Below are positions 1 through 4,372 of a stretch of 5,035 nucleotides of DNA, piece after piece. The stretch's first letter is position 1. Each line of letters opens with the position of its first letter. Below the pieces are notes generated by a model. The model saw only the letters and a list, made by a program, of their open reading frames with translations, did not search any database and was not told the DNA's origin. Source of the DNA: Propionibacteriales bacterium (GTDB lineage Bacteria > Actinomycetota > Actinomycetes > Propionibacteriales > Propionibacteriaceae); assembly GCA_017882655.1 (NCBI GenBank), contig JADGPB010000222.1, forward strand, positions 1 to 5,035, read 5' to 3'. Made by a program: the position numbers and the translations under genes.

Positions 1-85
1 CGACCCGGTCCTGGTCTCGGAACACCTCGCTACGATGTTCGCCGCCCTCGCCGGGCACCCGATCGAGCCGATGTTCCTGCCCTGA
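1..85 (+). CDS. 3' end of an unidentified gene (partial)
   Basis: An open frame enters from the left edge (codons counted from base 2) and ends at TGA 83-85, giving the last 27 residues, which finish in HPIEPMFLP. Codon use is typical of high-GC coding DNA (GTC, CTG, CTC, GCC, ATC), and the opposite-strand gene stops immediately next door, both of which support a real coding end. The peptide is too short for me to assign a family. It is convergent with the TetR gene, with no bases between the two stop codons. Confidence 0.55.
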   Translation, partial: DPVLVSEHLATMFAALAGHPIEPMFLP

Positions 86-790
86 TCAGGCCGGAAGGCG
101 GCCGTCTGCCCCGAACAGGAGCCACTCCCCGAGCGCCACGGCTGCCGCGAAGAGCGTGTCCAGACGGGCCACTGGCTCGCCCAGCTGTTCGAAGAGCTCT
201 GACGACACGGCGCCGACAAGGGTCGTCCATGCGAGCAGCCCTGAGATGAGCCGCTCACCCTCCATCTCCGGCACGTCGGCCGCGAGGGCGAGGTCGCGCA
301 GCTGGGATGCGTCGGGTAGGTGGAGGAACGCAGGGCGGGGGGGCGGCGTGGGATCTTCCATGCCGAGCGCCGCGAGGAGGGTCGTCACGCGGGTGCCGGA
401 CGGGGTCGTCCGGTCGGCGGGCGCGTGGTACTGGGGTACGGGCGACCCGTACAGCAGTGCGTACTCGTGGGGGTTCGCGACCGACCACTCATGGAACGAG
501 GTGGCGATAGCTCGCCATCTGCCGCGAACGTCCGACCGCGGCACCGCAGCCTCCGCGGCCTCGACGTGGTCGCCGAGATCGTCGTACGCGTCGACGATGA
601 GCAACGTGAGCAGCTCGTCACGGCCGCTGATGTACCGGAACAACGCCGAGGGGGCCATGCCCATCTCGCGTGCCACCGCACGTACGGACAGGCCGGCCGC
701 GCCCACTTGGGCCAGCTCCTTCTTGGCGGTTGCCAGCAGGGCGGCGTTCACCTCACCGCGTCGGCGCTCACGCGTCCCTGAAGTCCTCAT
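86..790 (-). CDS. TetR/AcrR-family transcriptional repressor
   Basis: This 234-aa protein is the usual TetR length. An N-terminal helix (about residues 12-30) is followed by the helix-turn-helix at about 34-55 (LSVRAVAREMGM then APSALFRYISGRDEL), a clear TetR DNA-binding signature. The rest is a helical ligand-binding domain. Its PHEYALLYGSPVPQYHAP stretch (107-124) and the later WTTLVGAVSSELF stretch (188-200) resemble the WHG-type TetR C-terminal domain (TetR_C_13). The ATG at 790 is chosen because it opens directly into the HTH-domain lead-in and has a weak AAGG 8 nt upstream. A longer reading from TTG at 895 would translate the operator and overlap the divergent gene, so it is rejected. 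The gene lies head to head with the reductase at 895, so it probably represses both that gene and itself. The ligand is unknown. Confidence 0.93.
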   Translation of the reverse strand: MRTSGTRERRRGEVNAALLATAKKELAQVGAAGLSVRAVAREMGMAPSALFRYISGRDELLTLLIVDAYDDLGDHVEAAEAAVPRSDVRGRWRAIATSFHEWSVANPHEYALLYGSPVPQYHAPADRTTPSGTRVTTLLAALGMEDPTPPPRPAFLHLPDASQLRDLALAADVPEMEGERLISGLLAWTTLVGAVSSELFEQLGEPVARLDTLFAAAVALGEWLLFGADGRLPA

Positions 791-808
791 GGCCAGAACC
801 TTACCGGC

Positions 809-831
809 AAATGCGAACAGTGTTCTTGTAT
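809..831. promoter_or_regulatory. Operator 1, TetR-proximal palindrome
   Basis: The core GAACAGTGTTC (815-825) is a perfect palindrome around one central base, with arms extending to AAATGC on the left and TTGTAT on the right. The site lies 19 bp upstream of the TetR start, where a repressor would block that gene's promoter. A possible minus-strand -10 (AATACA, complement of 827-832) overlaps its right arm. Assignment to the adjacent TetR protein is inferred from position and symmetry. Confidence 0.8.
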
Positions 832-860
832 TGGCGGCCGACGTCTGCTTCACTGATACG
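831..860 (+). promoter_or_regulatory. Candidate promoter of the reductase gene
   Basis: TTGGCG (831-836) and GATACG (855-860) are separated by 18 bp and could be the -35 and -10 boxes. Both match the consensus poorly. The -10 lies at the left edge of operator 2, so repressor binding there would cover the transcription start. This is a weak call made mainly on position. Confidence 0.3.
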
Positions 861-878
861 AGAACAGTGTTCGCATTT
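856..878. promoter_or_regulatory. Operator 2, reductase-proximal palindrome
   Basis: This site has the same GAACAGTGTTC core (862-872), flanked by ATACGA on the left and GCATTT on the right. Its reverse complement matches operator 1 at 21 of 23 positions, so the two sites are mirror images, with core centres 47 bp apart. It ends 16 bp before the reductase start and just ahead of the ribosome site. It is most simply read as the site through which the divergent TetR protein controls this gene. Confidence 0.8.
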
Positions 879-883
879 ATCTG

Positions 884-889
884 AGGAGG
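884..889 (+). promoter_or_regulatory. Strong ribosome binding site of the reductase gene
   Basis: AGGAGG sits 5 nt before ATG 895-897. It fixes the start and rules out the longer in-frame reading that would begin further upstream inside the regulator and operators. Confidence 0.85.
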
Positions 890-894
890 ATCCA

Positions 895-1857
895 ATGAAG
901 ACCGTCGTCGTAGGAGCAGGTGGCATCGGCCAATGGACCGCGCACGAGATCGGGCTGGCGGGCGGTGAGGTGATCCTGGCGTCCAGATCGGGCAGGGGGA
1001 TCGGGCCGGGCGTCAGCGCGACGCCGAACCCGAACGTACGCACCGCACGCGTCGACGCCACCGACGCCAACGCCCTGACCGAGCTCGCCACGGGCGCGGG
1101 TGTCCTGGTCAACGCGGTCAACCCCCCGTACACGGATTGGGACGAGAAGTGGCCCCCGATGGCTGCGGCGTTCCTCCAGGCGGCGGAGCGCTCGGGTGCG
1201 GCGCTGCTGACGGTCGGGAACCTGTACCCGTATGGCCGCCCCACCGCTGCCCCGATGACCGAGTCGAGCCCCGTGGCGCCGAACGGGCACAAAGGCCAGA
1301 TCCGCGCGCGGATGTGGCAGGAGGCTGAGGAGGCGCACCGGGCAGGTCGAATCCGGGCCGCCGAGCTCCGCGCTGCCGACTACTTCGGACCGGGCGTGAG
1401 CGAGGGGATGAGCTACCTCAACACGTACGCGATCAAGCCCGCGATCGCCAGCAAGACCGCTCACCACATCATGGGCGTCGTCGACGTGCCCCACTCCTGG
1501 ACGTACGTGCCCGACATCGGGCGTCTCGCGGCGGCGATCGCGGCCTCCGATCCGGCCGGCGACGCGTGGGGTCGCGTATGGCACGTACCGACCACGCCGC
1601 CGAAGACGCTCACGGACGTGGCGCGCGATGCTGCGGCGGTCGCGGGCGTTCCCGCGCACACGCCGCGTCCGTACTCACGGATCGTCAAGACCGTCATGCG
1701 GGTCTCGCCGCTGATCCGCGAGCTGGACGAGATGGCGCCGGCGTTCGAATCCCCGTACGTGCTCGATTCCTCGGCGGCCCAGGCGCGGTTCGGTCTCGCC
1801 CCGACGCCCTGGCGCGAGGCCCTCGAGGAGACGGCGACGTGGTTGCGCGCCGGCTGA
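895..1857 (+). CDS. NAD(P)-dependent epimerase/reductase-like protein (extended/atypical SDR)
   Basis: This 320-aa protein has a Rossmann fold at its N terminus: MKTVVVGAGGIG with the GxxGxxG-type dinucleotide loop at 7-12. An arginine at the end of the second strand (ASRS, R31) hints at NADP preference. VNAVNPPY (72-79) sits where SDRs place the post-beta4 cofactor loop. TVGNLYPYGRP (106-116) followed by MTESSP matches the sugar-epimerase-like S..vYG....TE.sP region, and RAADYFGPG (159-167) matches the usual R..d.yGPg strand. The catalytic YxxxK is not intact: the expected region reads APNGHKGQIRARM. The length fits extended SDRs, and the C-terminal part (about 165-320) is the substrate lobe. 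The substrate is unknown. The gene is divergent from the TetR regulator and probably repressed by it, so its substrate or a related compound may be the inducer. Confidence 0.88.
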   Translation: MKTVVVGAGGIGQWTAHEIGLAGGEVILASRSGRGIGPGVSATPNPNVRTARVDATDANALTELATGAGVLVNAVNPPYTDWDEKWPPMAAAFLQAAERSGAALLTVGNLYPYGRPTAAPMTESSPVAPNGHKGQIRARMWQEAEEAHRAGRIRAAELRAADYFGPGVSEGMSYLNTYAIKPAIASKTAHHIMGVVDVPHSWTYVPDIGRLAAAIAASDPAGDAWGRVWHVPTTPPKTLTDVARDAAAVAGVPAHTPRPYSRIVKTVMRVSPLIRELDEMAPAFESPYVLDSSAAQARFGLAPTPWREALEETATWLRAG

Positions 1858-1881
1858 CCCCCAAGGGTCCACCAGTGACGC

Positions 1882-2406
1882 TCAGCCCTGTCGGTGGTGG
1901 ATCCCCGGCTTGATCTGAGTCAACAGAGCGGTGACGTCGTCGACCGGTACGCCCCGCTTCACCAGCCGTGCGGAGAAGCGACTGGTGGCGTTGTCCAGGC
2001 GTCGATGGACGACGCCCAGATCGGTCCCGAGGACGTTGGCGATCTCGACCGGATCCAGGTCGTCCCAGTAGGCGTGCTGCAGGATGCGCCGGTCGCCCTC
2101 GCGGAGCAAGCTCAGGGCCGTCAGCGCAGCCGTTCGGGCAGCGTCCCGGCGGGGGACGATCGTCAACCCTCGGATCGCATCCAGGGAGGACCGTCGGGCG
2201 GCGTTGCTCAGGTACGCCTGCGCGACCGCCTTGTCGACAGCCCCGAACAGAACGCGGAGGTCGGCAACCTTGCCGTGGTCCAGGGACTCGAACACCCTGG
2301 CAGCCATGACCTCGGGCGCCTCGACCCCGTACGCGCGCCACTCGCACGCGGTCACGACCAGCGACCAGTACCGACCCCTGAGGTCGCTGACCACGTCACC
2401 ATCCAC
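1882..2406 (-). CDS. ECF sigma-factor-like protein with divergent region 2
   Basis: This 174-aa protein resembles small extracytoplasmic-function sigma factors. The best evidence is a region-4-like helix-turn-helix at about 97-147: a LSLLREGDRRILQHAYWDDL lead, then PVEIANVLGTDLGVVHRRL, matching the family pattern of a leucine-rich stretch, EIA..lg...g.V..RL. The N-terminal half (10-80, RYWSLVVTACEW then ARVFESLDHG) only loosely follows region 2, and I see no clear promoter-melting or -10-recognition signature. The start is GTG at 2406, the only upstream option because an in-frame TAG lies four codons earlier. There is no SD, but TAGCGT sits 6 nt upstream, suggesting a leaderless message. It is divergent from the glycine-zipper gene and convergent with the reductase (24 bp between stops). 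It may be a true ECF factor or a DNA-binding regulator derived from one. No anti-sigma gene is visible. Confidence 0.72.
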   Translation of the reverse strand: MDGDVVSDLRGRYWSLVVTACEWRAYGVEAPEVMAARVFESLDHGKVADLRVLFGAVDKAVAQAYLSNAARRSSLDAIRGLTIVPRRDAARTAALTALSLLREGDRRILQHAYWDDLDPVEIANVLGTDLGVVHRRLDNATSRFSARLVKRGVPVDDVTALLTQIKPGIHHRQG

Positions 2407-2412
2407 GACGCC

Positions 2413-2418
2413 ACGCTA
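2413..2418 (-). promoter_or_regulatory. Probable -10 box of a leaderless sigma-like gene
   Basis: On the minus strand TAGCGT (TAnnnT pattern) lies 6 nt before the GTG start, with no SD between. That spacing would put transcription start at the start codon. No convincing -35 is seen. Confidence 0.5.
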
Positions 2419-2438
2419 ATGGTGTCGGAGACCTCGAG

Positions 2439-2469
2439 TTGCCGGCGGGTGGTCGAGCTCGTGTATCAC
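2439..2469 (+). promoter_or_regulatory. Weak candidate promoter of the glycine-zipper gene
   Basis: TTGCCG (2439-2444) and TATCAC (2464-2469) could be -35 and -10 boxes with a 19-bp spacer, each matching the consensus at about four of six positions. This is the only sigma-70-like pair I can propose in the divergent gap. If the neighbouring sigma-like protein drives this gene, the boxes would differ. Confidence 0.22.
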
Positions 2470-2500
2470 CGACGCGCTGCCCGCCCTCTTTCCGTCTATC

Positions 2501-2521
2501 GGTCGTCCAGACCGGACGACC
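2501..2521. repeat. Perfect 8-bp inverted repeat in the leader of the zipper gene
   Basis: GGTCGTCC (2501-2508) and GGACGACC (2514-2521) are exact reverse complements separated by AGACC. The repeat ends 6 bp before the GGAGGG ribosome site. It could be a DNA operator for a dimeric regulator or an mRNA hairpin affecting ribosome access. The sequence cannot tell which. Confidence 0.65.
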
Positions 2522-2527
2522 CCAAGT

Positions 2528-2533
2528 GGAGGG
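2528..2533 (+). promoter_or_regulatory. Ribosome binding site of the glycine-zipper gene
   Basis: GGAGGG lies 8 nt before ATG 2542-2544. It decides the start against the much longer upstream open frame, which is the antisense shadow of the sigma-like gene. Confidence 0.8.
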
Positions 2534-2541
2534 TGAGGGAC

Positions 2542-3069
2542 ATGGCGGAGTTCACACAGACCATCGGTGTGGGGGTAGGCGATCTTCAGCACGCGGCACT
2601 CGCTGAGGCGCGGCGCATCATGCGCGAGGCGAAAGGCGACCGTCACGTGGCAGCCGTCTTGATGTTCGACCGGCTCGGCGAGATGGGCTTGATCTCCGAG
2701 TCCGAGCGAGGCGTGCTCGTGAAGATGCACGACGCCGATGCGGAGTCCTCGGTCGAGCGGAAGGGTGGATCGCCGGGGGGCACGTCGGCCTACTTCAAGG
2801 TGCGCGGCTTCTACGACGAGCTGCTCACGAAGGGTGGCGCCAGCCCGGTCGCACTGGTCTTGGCGTCCGGACTGGTCGGATCGTACGAACCCGTACCCAG
2901 CGACGACGGTACGACGGTCATCTACGCCAAGAGCAACGGCAACTACGAGGCCACCCTCGCCGGTGCCGGCGCCATCATCGGTGGCGTTTTCGGCGGCGGA
3001 CCGGGGGCTGCGCTCGGCGGTGCCATCGGGGGCGTGATCGGAAAGATCGTCGACGACTGCAGGAAGTGA
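2542..3069 (+). CDS. Hypothetical protein with C-terminal seven-glycine zipper
   Basis: I do not recognise a named family. The 175-aa protein has no signal peptide. Residues 13-75 are amphipathic and charged, probably helical (EARRIMREAKGDRHVAAVLM, then FDRLGEMGLISESERGVL). Residues 76-135 are mixed polar, with a short hydrophobic patch at 101-113 (SPVALVLASGLVG). The C terminus, about 138-170, is hydrophobic and glycine-rich. Glycines fall at 143, 147, 151, 155, 159, 163 and 167, every fourth residue, and a second register has glycine at 148, 152, 160 and 164. It ends in the charged tail DDCRK with a single cysteine (173). Glycine zippers pack membrane helices and occur in pore formers, holins and some bacteriocins, so membrane insertion or oligomerisation is a fair inference. 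A toxin role is not shown. A good ribosome site and a strong downstream hairpin indicate a single-gene transcript. It is divergent from the sigma-like gene, which may regulate it. Confidence 0.8.
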   Translation: MAEFTQTIGVGVGDLQHAALAEARRIMREAKGDRHVAAVLMFDRLGEMGLISESERGVLVKMHDADAESSVERKGGSPGGTSAYFKVRGFYDELLTKGGASPVALVLASGLVGSYEPVPSDDGTTVIYAKSNGNYEATLAGAGAIIGGVFGGGPGAALGGAIGGVIGKIVDDCRK

Positions 3070-3086
3070 CCGCAGTATCCGAGCGC

Positions 3087-3121
3087 CGACCGCACAGGCA
3101 TACGTGATGCCTGTGCGGTCG
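3087..3121. terminator. Strong, probably bidirectional hairpin terminator
   Basis: A perfect 15-bp stem (3087-3101 with 3107-3121) closes a 5-nt loop, ACGTG. It begins 18 bp after the zipper gene's stop and ends 33 bp from the methyltransferase stop, between convergent genes. No T-tract follows on either strand, which is common for actinobacterial hairpin terminators. The symmetry suits stopping transcription from both sides. Confidence 0.85.
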
Positions 3122-3153
3122 ACAATCGGTACGAGCTGGTGGGACACGGTCCA

Positions 3154-3780
3154 CTAGTTGCGGTGCAGAAGGACGACGGTGTCGTCCAGCGTCGCGTGCT
3201 GACCGTCCGGGCCGGTGGCCTCGCGGGAGCGGATCTCAGCGATCTCGACCGTCCAACCCTCGAGGCCCAACGCGGCGACCTCCTCGTCCGGCGTGGGGAA
3301 CTCGTGGTGATGGGCGTGTGCCGACCACGGCGGCATGCCGGCATGAGCAACGACCAACAGCCGCCCGCCGGGCACCACCTGCTTGGCCACTCGCCTCAGG
3401 ATGTCCGCGCGCGGCAGGTCGACCGGCGACTGCAGGAAGCTGGCGGTGACGAGGTCGTACGACTCGTGGGGGCTCCAGGTCTCGAGGTCGGCCGCCTCGA
3501 AGTGGATCCGGTCGTCCGGGATGCCTGCAGCCCTGGCAGCCTCTGCAGCGCGCCGGGTCGCGGTCACGGAGATGTCGAGCCCGGTCGCGTCCCACCCGTG
3601 CTGTGCGAGCCACACCACGTCGCCGCCCTCGCCACAGCCGAGGTCGAGCGACCGTCCGGGCGTGAGCGTCGAGACCACCTCGACGATCGCGTGGTTCACC
3701 ATGCCGGACCACACGTGCTCCGCGGAGGCGTAGCGCTCCTCCCAGAAATCAGCGGGCACGGTCACATCGTCTGATGGCAT
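3154..3780 (-). CDS. Class I SAM-dependent methyltransferase
   Basis: This 208-aa cytosolic protein has a complete class I methyltransferase core. FWEERYASAEHVWSG (12-26) is the lead-in seen in TehB/thiopurine-methyltransferase-like enzymes. Motif I is SLDLGCGEGGDVVWLA (44-59), with the acidic end of strand 2 in GLDIS (D69). AADLE (96-100) supplies the adenine-binding acidic residue, followed by YDLVTASFLQ (108-117) and the post-motif VVPGGRLLVVAH (135-146). A histidine-rich stretch (HAHHHEF, 155-161) lies in the substrate lobe. The substrate is not predictable; small-molecule or metalloid detoxification is one family precedent only. The ATG at 3780 has no SD but has TAGTGT 6 nt upstream, suggesting leaderless translation. 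It follows the YezG-like gene by 43 bp on the same strand and is convergent with the zipper gene across a strong terminator. Confidence 0.9.
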   Translation of the reverse strand: MPSDDVTVPADFWEERYASAEHVWSGMVNHAIVEVVSTLTPGRSLDLGCGEGGDVVWLAQHGWDATGLDISVTATRRAAEAARAAGIPDDRIHFEAADLETWSPHESYDLVTASFLQSPVDLPRADILRRVAKQVVPGGRLLVVAHAGMPPWSAHAHHHEFPTPDEEVAALGLEGWTVEIAEIRSREATGPDGQHATLDDTVVLLHRN

Positions 3781-3786
3781 GCGGAC

Positions 3787-3792
3787 ACACTA
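3787..3792 (-). promoter_or_regulatory. Probable -10 box of a leaderless methyltransferase gene
   Basis: Minus-strand TAGTGT (TAnnnT) ends 6 nt before the ATG at 3780, with no SD in between. This gives the gene its own promoter despite the same-strand gene 43 bp upstream. No good -35 lies at the proper distance. Confidence 0.5.
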
Positions 3793-3823
3793 GGGCCCTG
3801 CCGTCAACGGTTTCGAGCCTCGC

Positions 3824-4312
3824 TCAGAGACCGCCCTGGACCCATCGCGCGAAACTGTCCGCCGCGGAGTCTCCGCCCGTGTGGGTCTCGTCGAGCTTGT
3901 CCCGCATCCACGAAGGCATGTGGTTGTCCTTGCGCTTGTACCGCTGGAGGTCGTGAAGGTAGGCGGCCGCTTCCGGGGCCGGGTCGAACGTCGGCTCGTC
4001 GTCGTAGTTGTACGTGGCGGTCGCGGTCCGGTCGGGGTCGATGTCGAGCGTCATGGAGTACCAGGTGCCTTCGCCGGCCACGTACATCCTGTGCCGCAGC
4101 TCCCTGAGCAGCGCCAGGGCCCGTCCTTCCTTGATCGGGCCGGACAGCTTCTTGTCGGCCGTAGACACCGACACGGAACCGGACCACAGCTCGGCCACCA
4201 TGCTGACCTCGAGGTGGGCCCATTCCCAGCCTTCCGGCGCGTGCCGTACGACGACGTCCACCAGCGAATCGACGAGTTTCGACTGGGACGGCGCCCACGG
4301 AACCTTGGCCAT
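3824..4312 (-). CDS. Small protein resembling YezG/DUF600 immunity proteins
   Basis: This 162-aa protein is cytosolic, with no signal peptide or membrane segment. The order of features is like the YezG (DUF600) family, whose Bacillus founder is the antitoxin of an LXG-type polymorphic toxin. An N-terminal helix (11-24) is followed by APEGW (25-29, compare lPegW) and a polar beta region with SVSVSTADKKL (46-56). Next come ALALLRELRHRMY (65-77), GTWYSMTLDIDPD (82-94) and YNYDDEPTF (101-109), the most characteristic motif. Residues 115-162 form a charged tail with DLQRYKRKDNHMPSWM. The assignment rests on motif recall, not a search. The ATG at 4312 is preceded by C-rich sequence without SD, and TAGCAT lies 7 nt upstream. 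No toxin gene is visible in the window, so if this is an immunity protein it is an orphan here. Confidence 0.7.
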   Translation of the reverse strand: MAKVPWAPSQSKLVDSLVDVVVRHAPEGWEWAHLEVSMVAELWSGSVSVSTADKKLSGPIKEGRALALLRELRHRMYVAGEGTWYSMTLDIDPDRTATATYNYDDEPTFDPAPEAAAYLHDLQRYKRKDNHMPSWMRDKLDETHTGGDSAADSFARWVQGGL

Positions 4313-4319
4313 GGGGGTG

Positions 4320-4325
4320 ATGCTA
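4320..4325 (-). promoter_or_regulatory. Probable -10 box of the leaderless YezG-like gene
   Basis: Minus-strand TAGCAT fits TAnnnT and stands 7 nt before the ATG at 4312. The bases between are TCACCCC, which has no SD character. This is the third such arrangement in the window. Confidence 0.5.
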
Positions 4326-4372
4326 CGTGCTCGAGGTTTCGTCCGAGCGGCGCAGGTGTTACGAGGGATCGC

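Noticed and set aside
156..884. Plus-strand open frame opposite the TetR gene
   Set aside because: Arg/Ser-rich translation typical of antisense high-GC DNA. The minus strand has a clear TetR domain.
791..895. N-terminal extension of the TetR protein from TTG at 895
   Set aside because: It would translate both operators and overlap the divergent gene's start. The ATG at 790 leads straight into the TetR domain.
1856..1869. Small hairpin GACCC-CCAA-GGGTC as a terminator between the reductase and sigma-like genes
   Set aside because: Only 5 bp, overlaps the stop codon and has no T-tract; too weak to call.
1894..2541. Long plus-strand open frame running into the zipper gene
   Set aside because: It is antisense to the sigma-like gene, shows no domain, and the true start is fixed by GGAGGG before ATG 2542.
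3139..3774. Plus-strand open frame opposite the methyltransferase
   Set aside because: No recognisable domain, while the complementary strand encodes a complete methyltransferase core.
3802..3807. Minus-strand TTGACG as a -35 for the methyltransferase
   Set aside because: A near-consensus hexamer, but only 9 bp from the TAGTGT box, too close for a sigma-70-type promoter.
3815..3825. GAGC-CTC-GCTC hairpin after the YezG-like gene
   Set aside because: A 4-bp stem overlapping the stop codon, expected by chance in GC-rich DNA.
2542..4312. Zipper protein and YezG-like protein as a toxin/immunity pair
   Set aside because: They are on opposite strands, separated by a strong terminator and a methyltransferase gene, and the zipper protein lacks any LXG or toxin domain. 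No sequence link supports pairing.
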